Below, piece after piece: positions 44,387-55,546 of a stretch of DNA of 64,000 nucleotides. The notes beneath the pieces were generated by a model. It saw nothing but the letters and a program-made list of their open reading frames with translations. It ran no database searches and was not told the DNA's origin. The first letter of the stretch is position 1. Every line of letters starts with the position of its first letter. The position numbers and the translations under genes are program-made. Where the stretch lies: the NCBI GenBank assembly GCA_911728455.2, contig OU452239.1:9158328-9222327 (forward strand), given 5' to 3'. Source of the DNA: Marthasterias glacialis (Eukaryota; Echinodermata; Asteroidea; Forcipulatida; Asteriidae).

Positions 44387-45057
44387 AAGGGACATCGCAT
44401 ATCGCAAACAAGTGCACATACGTATGCAATGTCGTGAAATTTATAACGAATATGTGCGCACACTTATGCGATGTCGCAAAATTTATCGCGAATATGTGCG
44501 CTAACGTATGCAAATTTATTTGCAATGTCGTGGATTTTATGGCGTACCTCTGTCGCATACCTTTGGGGGCAATGTCATATTTGCGGGCAATTTGTTAGTG
44601 ACCTAAGGAGTACGAAAGTGGCCCTGGGCCCAATTTCGTGGCTGCGCTTACTGTGTCATTCTGCACTTACGAAGACCATTCACCGCTTACCGGTCTAGAT
44701 TCCAGACTAGCTGCTACAACTCCCCAGTTCACTAGGAATTCTATTGAAAGGTATGCGACAAAGGTATGCAATTAAAATTCACGACACTGCAAATAAATTT
44801 GCATACGTGTGCGCACATATTCACGAATTGTTTCACAACATTGCATACGTGAGCGCACATATTCGCAACAAATTTTACGACATAGCATATGTCTGCACAC
44901 ATATTCACGATAAATTTCAAGACACCGCATATGTGTGCGCACATATTCGCGATCATAATTTCACGACATCACATACATGTGCGCACATATTCCCGATAAA
45001 TTTCACGACATCGCATATGTATAAAATGCGCACACGTTTGCGATATGTAATGTCCCT
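44387..45057. mobile_element. Fold-back element: inverted minisatellite arms around a spacer
   Basis: Ends aagggacat and atgtccctt are inverse. The left arm (to about 44566) and right arm (from about 44747) are inverse arrays of about 42-bp units containing catatgtgcgcacatattcg and cgacatcg. The spacer 44570-44745 includes a gggcccaatttcg fragment of another element. It sits inside a MITE whose left repeat is at 44337-44366 and whose inner part is at 45072-45174. A 191-codon open frame across the right arm is a product of the repeats. Confidence 0.8.
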
Positions 45058-45174
45058 TGTGGGCCACCATACATTTGGCTGTGCATGGAAAGATGAACTC
45101 TCACCCATATACTGCAGATATACTGCACACATATGCGCACTTTCGATCAAATCACAAAGGGTGCTGTCTTTGTC

Positions 45175-45330
45175 AGCCTCGCTACCATGGGCAGCGCATT
45201 GTATTGATAACTATCAGCACAACCTCGTTCCCAGGGGTGATCAATCTCGTCGCGCCACTTTTCCCATCATGCCTAGCTCGCTCATGAGAGGTATAGATAC
45301 GGTGTGCTACCCTTGGTAGCGAGGCTGTTC
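45175..45330. mobile_element. MITE with cagcctcgctacc ends
   Basis: 156 bp. Left end cagcctcgctacca and right end tggtagcgaggctg are inverse. It is inserted in the MITE remnant that follows the fold-back element. Confidence 0.8.
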
Positions 45331-45552
45331 TTGTCACTAACCCCATTTAGGGATGTACTGAAAAACAACGCTCATTTTTAATTGGCTCCCAAAAGTGACT
45401 GTTTTGTGCACACGCTTTTCAAAAACTTTTGGAGTGCATGTACAGTGCTTGTAGGGTGCTTAATACATGTGAGTCAAAATGCAAGATTTTTGACGCGATC
45501 CCACTCCAAATGAAGCATATTGTTACACGGTTAAACTCGGTTCATCGCGCGA

Positions 45553-45794
45553 GTAGACCGATCCATTCAGCCCCGCCCTGAAACATATTGACCAATCACA
45601 GCATTGGCTACATCAGTGCACTGTACATTTGGGCAACACCATGTGCCTCTCTTCAACGCCACACTGCAAGACATGAACGCTTGTGGTATAACTACACCCA
45701 CGGATGTCAACATTTTTCAATTGGATTTTATCATGTCGGACTTTCAGAGGCGTTGATTGGTCAACACATAAGAGGGCGGGGCTTAATGGTTGTC
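45553..45794. mobile_element. MITE, taagccccgccc family, copy 3
   Basis: Left end gtagaccgatccattcagcc. The right end ggcggggcttaatgg is truncated. The core matches the other two copies. Confidence 0.8.
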
Positions 45795-46153
45795 TTCTGC
45801 AAAAGTGAAGCAAACTTTTTTGTGTCACAATTGCCCAACAGCGCATACTGAACTGTTGCGTCACCAAAATTCACTTCGTATTCGCTTGCACGCGAAATAT
45901 GAACCGGGCTATACCCTAAACAGACCGTGTCAAAAAACTGCAGTCTGAGAGGGGGACCAGTTACTCTATGACTTGATGCCTCTTTTGCAGGCAACCATAC
46001 TTGAGGAAGTTGAGCGCGTGCATAGAGTGGATCGGCCACTGGCCTAATTAAACAGTGCCGTATACTGGCGCATTTTAATAAACCAATTCCAGGGGATGAG
46101 AGAGCAATGCATGCTGGGAAAAAATGGTGTGGCAAAAATGGTGGGGGGGGAGG

Positions 46154-46254
46154 TTGTCAAACTGTTGTGTGACCACCGGTGTGACCACTGGTGCGCACAT
46201 GCGCCTGTAGTAACTGAGTTATTCCATGTACTGCTACAATTTGACACAGCCCCC
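46154..46254 (-). mobile_element. MITE, ggggctgtgtcgtcatgatt family, half copy
   Basis: Inverse of the left half of 4378-4588: gtagtaactgagttattcc, then gctacaatttgacacagccccc. Confidence 0.7.
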
Positions 46255-46784
46255 TAACAAATGCGGGCAAAACCATAGAAATAAATGGTTCATTCTATGG
46301 GGAAACAGTTTTTGTCCGGCAACTGGGCAAACCTGTCTTCATGGTCTGCATTCTGGCACTGGCAGTCACTTTTGGATACACAATTGTAAATAAACACACA
46401 ATTTCTCACAACATTAACACATGAATCCTACAAGAAACCCACCACAGTTTGTTTGTTGTTTCCTGGTCAAGAATCGTCTTAATCAAAACAAATCAACAGT
46501 TCAGACTCACCACAGACAGCAATGACAACTTCTTGTTAAACTTTCAGCTGGCCGCCTTTTCTAGGCTAGACTGGTTCCCGTCAAGTAAAGCCGATCCATG
46601 CGTTCATTTTCTATCCAAATACGTTATAATACCTCGCGAACCCGTGATGATATCGCAAGTTCTAGTAGCCAGTAGTCAGTAATACTAAACAATCAATGGT
46701 GAGGTATACTGCTGGGGAGGTGTGCATCAATGGGTGACACTACTCCACTATTAGTATTATATAATTATCCACCCCAGGACGGGT

Positions 46785-46860
46785 CACCAACATCAAAATG
46801 TTAGGACTTGATAAGATTGGTATGTCTCTAGTCCAGTGAAGGGCATAGTCCTTAATTCTC
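46785..46860 (+). repeat. 3' tail of the RTE-like element, solo
   Basis: ggtcaccaac, ttaggacttgataagattgg and ccagtgaagggc match 47669-47740 in order. Confidence 0.6.
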
Positions 46861-47299
46861 ACAGAGATATTCCTCCTTCCTCCTTCCCAGCCTCCCTCTA
46901 CCAACCCAACTTCACAAGCCAGTGGTTGCTAAGGAAAATTACATCACATCTTCCGCAAACCCTAATCACTCCCTTGGTCCACTTGCCAACAGGTAGCCTC
47001 AATCGTCGAACAACCCTCCTGTGATCAGTGTGTTTCTTGACAACAACCCGTGCACCAAGATGTCCAAGTTTTTTTTTTTTTTTATATACAGCGGCATTTT
47101 TGAGGCACACACATACAGGTTACAGCCTTTGCCCAAGGAGCTTCAATGAAACTGGAGAAGTCACTGGCTGTGCCCAATTGCAATAGAAGTTGGGTTATGA
47201 CTGTGGGAAGAGATGAGTCTTAACATTGGTCAAGATCTGCTTTGGCAATATGTGGCACTGATGGATCACACGTCCAATAAAGTGACAGGAAAATGTGGC

Positions 47300-47735
47300 A
47301 TGGGTTACCTCACCCTCATGTGCTCAGCACATGGGAGATTTTGAGGGCACGTACGAGGGCATGTATGCTCACTCGAGGCAAAGGTCTTGAAGCAGAAGCT
47401 CTCTTATTTTGGTCACGTGATGAGAAATGTAGATGGCATTGGAAATGACTTAATGCTTGGCAGAGCAGAAGGGATTAGGAGAGGGCGACAGCCCACACGC
47501 TGGATTGAGGACATTGCAAGTAGCACAAGAAGAAACCTAGCTTACCTTAAAGAGCTGGCTCGTGACAGAACACTATGGAGAACAGTCGTGCATGTCACCA
47601 GGGTCGCTCGCGACCTGGTGGACGCTGAGAGAGATGCACGTATAGGAGGGCTACTGTCCAGACTTTAAGGTCACCCAACACTTGGACTTCAATAAGATTG
47701 GTTTGCCTGACCCAGTAAAGGGCCCACGTACTGTC
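47300..47735 (+). mobile_element. RTE/CR1-like retrotransposon remnant (reverse-transcriptase C-terminus and 3' tail)
   Basis: Open frame through 47668: KLSYFGHVMRN, GRQPTRWIEDIASS, RDRTLWRTVV, the usual C-terminal signature of RTE-type non-LTR reverse transcriptases (FGH..R, RGR...RW.DDI, AxDRxxWR). No catalytic domain remains. The 3' tail (cttggacttcaataagattg, ccagtaaagg) also occurs at 46785-46860. Confidence 0.82.
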
Positions 47736-47738
47736 CTC

Positions 47739-47916
47739 AATAGACTTTTATCATGGTGCGGCCATCTTGATTTTCTTCCATTCAAACCAATGTAACCAAA
47801 TCGAGGCTGGAAGGGCAAATAGTCTGGTTCCTTTTTGTACAATGAATATAAGCATATATTACTGTTATTAGATACAGGGAACATGACCAAGATAGTTGCA
47901 GCATGATAAAGGTCTA
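47739..47916. mobile_element. MITE with aatagacttttatcatg ends
   Basis: Left caatagacttttatcatg, right catgataaaggtctatt. About 178 bp. Confidence 0.75.
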
Positions 47917-48496
47917 TTCAGCCATTGGAATACACGCTCCTCTGCAGTCGAAAATCTTGAAGAGGATCTAAGAGGGATGGGATAAACACAACCATAATCT
48001 CTCAAAAAAGCCAATGCAACAAACACTGAATTAAGCGTCCCATATATTTATTTGAAAATTCAAATAATACAATAATTATTACATTTTCATAACAAAGTAC
48101 TGATGCGTTATCACATATCAACGACAGAGATTAAAAACTTTAAAAAATAAAAAAAAATAAAACAATTACCTTAACACATTAAAAAGAAATCCCTTCACCG
48201 AAATTAAATTAGAAACAGATATAAACGAGTTCAAAGCAAATAAACAAAACTACTCTCCTATTTCGTTCACTAAATTAATTTTTTGATTTAAAGTAAAGCA
48301 CGCCGATTTTAAAATTTAACAAAAAGAGGTGTAAAATTAACATTTTCATATCAAAAGTGGCACAGGGTATTTGACACACATGGAAAGTTAAGAGTCTCAA
48401 GCTATGTGCGAATTACATTTGAATAATGTCTGGTACAACTAGTTGCTTGGTCAAGCTTAACCTTGAATTCAATTTTGGCGTAAACAAAGAAAAAAT

Positions 48497-48569
48497 GACT
48501 GGAGCGGGATTTGAACCTGCTACAACCGGCTAAATATAACTAACGCTCTACCAACTGAGCTATCCAGCC
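48497..48569 (-). pseudogene. tRNA-like sequence (degenerate tRNA or SINE head)
   Basis: 73 nt. The acceptor arms GGCTGGA/TCCAGTC pair, the D arm has GCTC/GAGC, and A-box and B-box (ggttcaaatcc) are present. The anticodon stem does not pair and there is no clean anticodon, so I do not call a functional tRNA. Confidence 0.6.
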
Positions 48570-49674
48570 CTAATGGTGGCGCGTTCTACCTATTTTGTCA
48601 ATATCTTTGTTCGGGGTGCCAGTCAGAAGCCATTCAACCGGTTACTGCCGTGTCGCCAGGGATCACACCCCATTATACGATGCAACCATTGAGCCAGCTC
48701 AGGGCTTTAAATTTATATTGGACCGCAGGCACGTGGCCCGTGGTGTGTCTGGTCCAGAGTTTAGCCTCGGGCCAGTAAACTCTGGACCAGACAAGTCCGG
48801 TGGTCTTGCATTTCAACTGGCTTACGTCACTGTATAATCAAAGTCTTTAATCAGGAAATAAAATGATATTCAAATGTTGACTTTGAGTCTGGCAAATATC
48901 TTTCAATTGTGTTGCGTATTAAAGCATAATTGATACCATAAGACAAATGAGATTATTCTTCTCTATTAGTTCTTGTTCAAATAAAAAAAATAGTTCACAT
49001 GTTTGTGAAAATATGTAGAAAGTTATTAGTAGACTCTGGTCCAGTAAAAAAAGTTTGAGCTTCAAGCCCTGTGAAATTGCGGATTTCTCCCACCCCCCCC
49101 CCCAAAAAAAAAAAAAAAAAAAAAAATCGAGCCATGTCAGACTAGAGACAGTGACATGGTTCGGGACAAGCTTTTGTATAGATACATTGCATAAGACGGT
49201 GAACACCCATACACAAAATGAATGAGCATGGCACGAGGTACCAGACTTTACCCAACAGATGAGGGTTGATATACAAAAGCTTGCCCTGGGACATGTTACG
49301 TTTGGTAACACTGTCTTCAGTCTGGGGAATCCAATCTGACTGTTCAGTTGTGACCAACCAAGTCACTGTACCAGACACTATTAAAACCTACCTCACAAAT
49401 GGCTTAGACTTCTTAGACTGTATTACAAGCAAATTTGGATTTAAGCACAATAACACATTCCCTTCAATTAGCATTATCACCCATTAAGATTGGACACGAA
49501 TACAAATATAAATTTGGCATGGCTTAATGTTACTGGTATGGTCAGCAAGCAAAACAAATACTAACATTCTATATGTAGTTTGATTTGAAATGCAAATTTT
49601 AAAATCTACATCATCATCATGTATTCTGATCTAAGAGGAAGATTGGAAGAATATATTCCATATCAGGGTCTGGG

Positions 49675-49894
49675 CCCAATTTTATAAAGCTTTTGAGCAA
49701 AAAAAAAAAAGCAACAACAAAACACAAAAACGCTTCTAAAGCGCAAACAAATATTGCTTGAACAGACACAGGTTGCCTGAAGAAAATGCCATGTTGATGA
49801 ATATTGCTTGTAAATGGTTCCCTGCTAACCTTCGCTTGGCAAAAAATTTTGCTCATCACCCTTTTCTGCTCAACAGCTTTATAAAATTGGGCCC
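49675..49894. mobile_element. MITE with gggcccaattttataaagct ends
   Basis: Left gggcccaattttataaagct, right agctttataaaattgggccc. Same family as 35782-35976, with different wording at the same positions. Confidence 0.85.
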
Positions 49895-51341
49895 TGACTT
49901 AAATACGTGGCCGCCATTTTGAAAACACAACTGTTTCAAATATATTTCCGAATTAGGCAACTTTGGCTATACGACAGTCGCTGTTCCTTTACAAAGTCAA
50001 CATGGAAGAGTTCTTATTGACCTTTCCATAGACTAGATCAAATCATAGCCATCTATACATGTAAATGATGCAATATTGGTCACATTCCCTGTATACAATA
50101 ACAGTATTGAATACTGATGTTTGTCATATAAAAAGCCACCAGACTACCCTCTACTTCGGATACATGGGGTTTGAATGTTCACACAAAAATCGGATGCACT
50201 GTAATGAACTACCGTACTGTATAAGAAATGAAGAGATAACTCACCACCAACAGAATAGAAAAATGCTTCCTGACAAGTATACACTTGCTCCTGTAATGTT
50301 GGTGTTTTAAATTGCTACCATTTTTTTGTTTATAATTTATCTTGTTATTTTACCAAAGGTGTTAAAATCTCCTGATGGAGAGTAATGTTGCTATGTGAAT
50401 ATCAATGCAATGTAATGTAAAAAACAAATTAAAAAGTCTCAAAACACCCAAGGGACACACACACCTAAATTTGTTGGCACAATTAATTTCATGAAACGAT
50501 CATAAGCTCATAGTGATATATTTCATATTTCCCTAAATATTGTCTAAAAAAATAAAAACAATAATCACACAAATTAATCGTTGACAATGAATCAGCTAGT
50601 TTTCCTATTCACTTTGGGGGTAAAATTTGGCAATTAACTTTAAGGCAATAAGCAAATGAATTCCATTTTAAATATAAAACTTAGAAAATGCGGCAGAAAA
50701 AATCAGTACAAAAATTATACACATGCAATAAATGCATCCGTAACACACTTTTGATTTGGGGGAGGGAACTTCAGTGAAAGTAAAGAGGCTTTTCGTGACA
50801 CACACACAATATAAATTTAAGCCAATAAAGTTTGTGTTTGCAATATCTCTTAAAAAAGAGTGGACTCTAGACAACCTTTAACCCTAATTCCTTTGAGTGA
50901 TTAACTAACATCCTTCCTCACTCTAAGAAAATCCAACACCATAATTATAAAAAAAAATATGCCTGATCCAAAAGGATTATCAGTTCACTAGTGCAGACCT
51001 CGGACCAACAGAATTAAACTGAACATGCTGTTGGATTTTGCAACCTGGGGGTAATTTGGGCCAATTTATAAATATCTAATACCCATTCGAAAGATTCATC
51101 TGCTCGCATTGCAGAAAATATATTAAAAGTCATCGGAAGAAAATGCAGAAAGAAAAAAAAATTCCCACACATTAATGCAAATACAGCACTGCCTTTTATA
51201 TGTATGCCAAAAATGGAGCTTGTTGATAGAAATATACAGGTAGGTTCACACGTATGCAAGGTTGTAGACCGAGAGTACAATTTATGGGGACATTCTTTAC
51301 AGATCTGTCTCGTAGTCAATGGCAGAAAATGTCTAGCCTGT

Positions 51342-51455
51342 TGGTAAGTGATGACGTATTAGAGCCGGAAGTGCAATGCAAACGAATGGTATACATTACG
51401 TGTACATGAACATTCGGGATACACCACACTTCTGGCTCTAAAACGTCATCATTTT
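51342..51455. mobile_element. Short inverted-repeat element (tgatgacgta...ctctaaaacgtcatca)
   Basis: Left tgatgacgtattagagccgg, right cttctggctctaaaacgtca: imperfect inverted repeat, about 114 bp. Confidence 0.65.
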
Positions 51456-51459
51456 CCAT

Positions 51460-52115
51460 CAGGATATTGACCACTTGCACACACGTCACACGCGGCGACA
51501 GTGCAACGCTCACCATTTTTAAGTCAATGGTTACGTTAGTCTGGTTCCCTAACCAAAGATTCCCTGACGACTCTTGTTAAAAATCTTAGGTCAGGCATCA
51601 TCCAAAGCTAAACATAGATTATGGTGCAACACATATGAATATTCATGACTTTTTACCAACAGTGGAAGATGTCATTAGATAAAAAACGGAGCGCTGATGA
51701 CGGGCTTTGTTTACATTTTATAAAAAGCCTGGGATAATCAGTTTGTAAAAATGTTACAAATATACTCACACATAGTGTTGAATTTGTTTTTTTGAATTTT
51801 TACCGACAAAAGAAATGTCCGACCATCAACGACACTGTCAGAATGTTGACGACAACGAGTTCAGAGCATTTCGGATATTTTCGGAAAAGGAGGAATTCCT
51901 CCTTTTTTGTCACGTGACATTTGGGTGATACCGGACCCTAAAATCGACAGAGAATAGTCGGAGATTTTTGGCTCTGGGAACCAGACTACTGTTACGTGTA
52001 AATGCTGCGTCGCCTAAAATGCGCACCACACTGTACAACACACAGTGACATTGACTTCCAAAATGGCGCCACCAAAGTTATTGTGATCATGACGTCCGGT
52101 CAGATGGATCAATAC
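51460..52115 (+). repeat. Repeat family (cctaaaatgcgcaccacactgt), copy split by an insertion
   Basis: Same landmarks as 27836-28078 in the same order, but split between caatggttacgt and gttacgtgtaaatg by about 454 bp. Confidence 0.75.
51537..51990. mobile_element. Inserted element with tagtctggttccc ends
   Basis: Left tagtctggttccct, right gggaaccagactac. gttacgt flanks both sides (51530-51536 and 51991-51997). The intact copy at 27836-28078 shows the unoccupied site. Confidence 0.78.
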
Positions 52116-54076
52116 GTGCAGTAATGACATTGAACATTATGCATACGTTTTTCAGAATATCCCACTTACAGAGTTCGTGTTGTGGAAGCTGGAATGAAGA
52201 CTGTAACTTAATTTTGTGAGCATAAAGCACTGCGACTAGCACCGTCAAAACCCAATCAATTAACCCACCTTTTCAAAACCAACATTTCTCTTCCTTTCAT
52301 GGCACCACCACAAACCTACCTAGGGTATTTTATGTCCACAGTGCAAACTTTCCGAGACTAAGTAAGGTAAATGCGCTCTCCATATGTCTATATGTTTGCA
52401 CCACCAACAGAGGAAGCCGCACTACAACATGGACCATACAGGGAAAACAACTGAAAGAACATAATCAATCCATGTTTAAAAGTAATGATATTTGCACTTC
52501 AGTATTTGCAAAATCTTCACTGAAACATTTCAGTATTTATAAGCTATTTTTGTCAAGAAGTCTACTTTTTGTAATACCCCTAAATGACGCCCTCTTCTGG
52601 TGGTGCATCGGGTCTCTACAATCCATTTAAAGCAAAGAGTTGTTCATTTCATTCTCAATAATTTCACTTTCAGATTGGAAACTGATTAATTTCATTATCT
52701 TCAGTCCTCTATCCTCTGTACAGACAAAACCATATGGCTCCCACCACACAAACAAAAAGCTTTTTCGATTCATATGGGGGATTATTCAAACAAGTGCTTT
52801 GTGTTTTTTATATGACACAACACAGACCAACTTGTAAATAGCTTCAGAAATTTTCACGAATCCACCCAAACTGGTAAGAGCTCCAAAAATGCAATACAAA
52901 CAGTTTAAAATAAAAACAAAACAACAAGACCCTTTGTGTGCTGCATGGAAAGTCTCTCTCTAAAAATACTTTTATAATAAGTTAACTTTCCTCGTAAAAA
53001 ATTACAGCTTGGATAAAAAATTATTTCTAATGATTGACCGCATTTTTGTATCTTTCAAAATTGGCCTGTCTTAATGATGTGTAAATCACTCCACAACAAA
53101 TAATGTATATATACATACCAGAGCAAAATTATTGGTGAACGCAAAATGCAACCGAAATGACGTATGTTTTTCCTCTCATTCCCATTTGTTACAGAGACAA
53201 ATTTCAACCAGTTGCAGTTTTTTTAGGTTCTCTAGGGTTATCCGGGGCTCAACCTCGAGTTACCGCTCGTTTCATTCTGCGTTTTTTTTCCCAAGACCAA
53301 TGACAATGCTGCCGATGTCTTGAGTTGCACACATGCAAGTGACGATTTCCTTGCACTGACGCGACATCATAAAATATAAATTATGTTGAGATCCGTACAT
53401 ATCAATTATGTATCTCGTTAACACCTTGACTTTCTTTCAGAAAATAAAGCATGCACTATGTAAGCATATCGTTTGGCAATTTTATACTGCATGTATGCCA
53501 AAATATACATGTAGGCAGTTTCCTTATGGTGGAACCACTCCATTTGCAGCATCAGGCGTTCATTTTGCCATATCACATGAGGCAATTTTACAGGCCAACT
53601 GGTCTGGGCTATTTCCAGGTCAATGTGTTGGTTGCCTCTATAATTCTGAGAACCAGGAAAACCAGCTGGGAAAAAAACCAGTGCGGGATGAGTTTTATCA
53701 CCCACTGTTGATTCACCTTGTTTCCCACTGATTGTCTTGGACTAAATTTGTACAAGGTCCCCTCGGGACTAATTTTGACACAGCCCCTTTAAAGTTGCCT
53801 GTAAAAATTACTTGTGTGACAAGGCCTTTCAGACTAATGCGCTCCGTTCTGCATCCACCTTAGAAGTTGGGGGCGGGGGTGGGGGGGATTGATTGGTTCC
53901 TTCAATCATACCACTGGCTAATTTCAAAAGCTCACGAAGTTACTGTTCTGCTGAAAAACAGACAACCAACCAAAAATGTCGTGTGAAGTATATGGGCTAT
54001 GGCTGGTTCCCTGCACTTGTTCCTCTTCAAGCAAATTAACGTGGGAGGAACTCTACTGGCCTTTTTTTTTTTAAGT

Positions 54077-54172
54077 TATAGTGGACACATTACCAGTGCA
54101 CTGCTTGGATTCGGTAAATCTGTCTGTATACACCCAAACATAAACAGTGCACTCATATAGTGTCAGCTGTAT
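54077..54172 (-). mobile_element. MITE with atggcggacacta ends, copy 2
   Basis: Inverse of 18068-18172: gtaaatctgtctgtatacac, aacagtgcactcatatagtg. Lies just past the PCSK7 stop codon, probably within its 3' UTR. Confidence 0.7.
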
Positions 54173-54217
54173 CTCATAAAGGCTGATGAAATCAGGGTCG
54201 GACACGAAAAATCCTTT

Positions 54218-55546
54218 CTAGCAATCTTGAAAGAACGGAGGGGGGCATGAAAAGCTTGTATCTAGCATTGGCTCCTGTCCGTTACCTGTAGTTATACCGT
54301 CTCTTGCACGTCTGGCATCACTCTTACAAGTAGACTTCGGAGTGAGTTGTGATTCAACGTGGGTGCACTGTCCACACACATAAGCACCGATTAAAGGACT
54401 TTTACTGTAACTGTTCGAGAAATTGTACACTCCACAAATTGCACATGACAAAAGGCCACTTGTGATTGGATGACTGCCTGCCGGTGCAGCCAATGAGGTT
54501 AGCTGTTCAGAACTGCAGCTATCACACACAGTTGGAGATTTGTCAGTTCCAGTGAACTGACCTGAGGCTGACCCCTGCACAGAAATACTGTCAGAACTGC
54601 GAACGCCTAATAGATGTCCGGGACGTATACTCTTCCCGTTCATCGGGTGCCCATTTGCAGCGCCGGTAAGTGGCTCGCCTAACGCACTTTTGGGAAGAAG
54701 CAAACCATGCTCGGAAGGGTCCTTCTTGTCAACAGGCACATTTCCGCTTGCAATGCAGCTTTGACATTCCGAGTTGCCGGGCATGGTGTATTGCACATTG
54801 GAGGATTCACTTTGGCCGCTACATGTACATGTTCTTACTGACTCGTTTCCGCATGTTGAAGTGACTGGAAGGTTCATACTTTCTGATGTCACCGGGCCAA
54901 ACTCCACTAGATTCCTGATCATCTCCTCGTAGTTGCTGCCTCCATTACAACTGACCTCAAGAGGATGATGTATTCCAAGTGCCTCAGCATCATGAGTCTC
55001 CTCTTCTAAGTGGTGCACCTGCTTCTCCCCACCACCTCCTAAATGTTTTCCATCCCTGAGCACTTTATTTCCTCTCACAGAATGTATCTTTGTGAGGAGC
55101 ACTTGGTCATGTCCATTCCTCCTTGTGTGACATTCCTTAGAGTTGACCTCACCGAGTGAGTGATTGTCTGTGAGGTGCTTTGACCCTCTGAGGTTCTTAT
55201 CATGTAATAAGGGTACCTCAATATTATCTAACCTTTGCAATGGAATCTCCTCTGAGCGGCCCTCCCTAGCACCTCCCGTGTGTCTTCTCTGATCAGGTTC
55301 TTTGGGATGCACGTCACAGAAGCTTCCATCACGATCCAACCTCTCTGGTGGTACCTCCTCCAACAGGTGCATGGTTTCCTCACCGTCACCTCCTGTGAGT
55401 CTTTCCAGATGAGGCGTCCTCTGCTGAGGTACATCGTCACCTCCTTCCTCCTCATCTTTATCCTTGTCTTCATTATTGCAGAAGGCTTGCTCCAGCGTGT
55501 AGTAGATAGCAATCAGAGTGAACAAACCGCTGACGTACAGCAACAT
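54218..55546 (-). CDS. PCSK7: PCSK7 terminal exon: membrane helix and very long cytoplasmic tail
   Basis: 442 codons plus TAG. The acceptor is taacttttcag. Residues 1-22 are the membrane helix ([20 protein letters not shown]). An acidic cluster [13 protein letters not shown] follows at 26-38. The next 150 or so residues are His/Glu/Arg-rich with recurring HL-GG-E-HLEE blocks. The distal half is Ser/Thr/Gly-rich with five paired-cysteine spots (CTC, CQSC, CDSC, CAIC, CGQC). The frame is open for 1.3 kb without a stop, which supports real coding. I recognise no known domain in the distal tail. Vertebrate PCSK7 tails are about 100 residues, with trafficking signals near the membrane. Confidence 0.9.
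   Translation of the reverse strand: MLLYVSGLFTLIAIYYTLEQAFCNNEDKDKDEEEGGDDVPQQRTPHLERLTGGDGEETMHLLEEVPPERLDRDGSFCDVHPKEPDQRRHTGGAREGRSEEIPLQRLDNIEVPLLHDKNLRGSKHLTDNHSLGEVNSKECHTRRNGHDQVLLTKIHSVRGNKVLRDGKHLGGGGEKQVHHLEEETHDAEALGIHHPLEVSCNGGSNYEEMIRNLVEFGPVTSESMNLPVTSTCGNESVRTCTCSGQSESSNVQYTMPGNSECQSCIASGNVPVDKKDPSEHGLLLPKSALGEPLTGAANGHPMNGKSIRPGHLLGVRSSDSISVQGSASGQFTGTDKSPTVCDSCSSEQLTSLAAPAGSHPITSGLLSCAICGVYNFSNSYSKSPLIGAYVCGQCTHVESQLTPKSTCKSDARRARDGITTGNGQEPMLDTSFSCPPPFFQDC

Larger units (their letters stand above)
48570..53900. other. Intergenic, no gene seen; possible distal 3' UTR of PCSK7
   Basis: Contains a MITE (49675) and the nested insertion at 51460-52115. The stretch 52120-53780 is low in recognised repeats. 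I see no canonical AATAAA on the minus strand close to the PCSK7 stop, so where that transcript ends is open. Confidence 0.45.

Noticed and set aside
44744-45319. 191-codon open frame with repeated AYVCAHI units
   Set aside because: The repeats are the 42-bp DNA units of the fold-back element, whose length is a multiple of three. The inverse arm gives similar frames on the other strand. No splice or family support.
48497-48569. Functional tRNA gene
   Set aside because: The anticodon stem does not pair and the anticodon is unclear, although the acceptor arm and both promoter boxes are present.
53408-53731. Open frames of 85-107 codons on both strands
   Set aside because: Three overlapping frames on two strands, no recognised family and no consistent splice sites.
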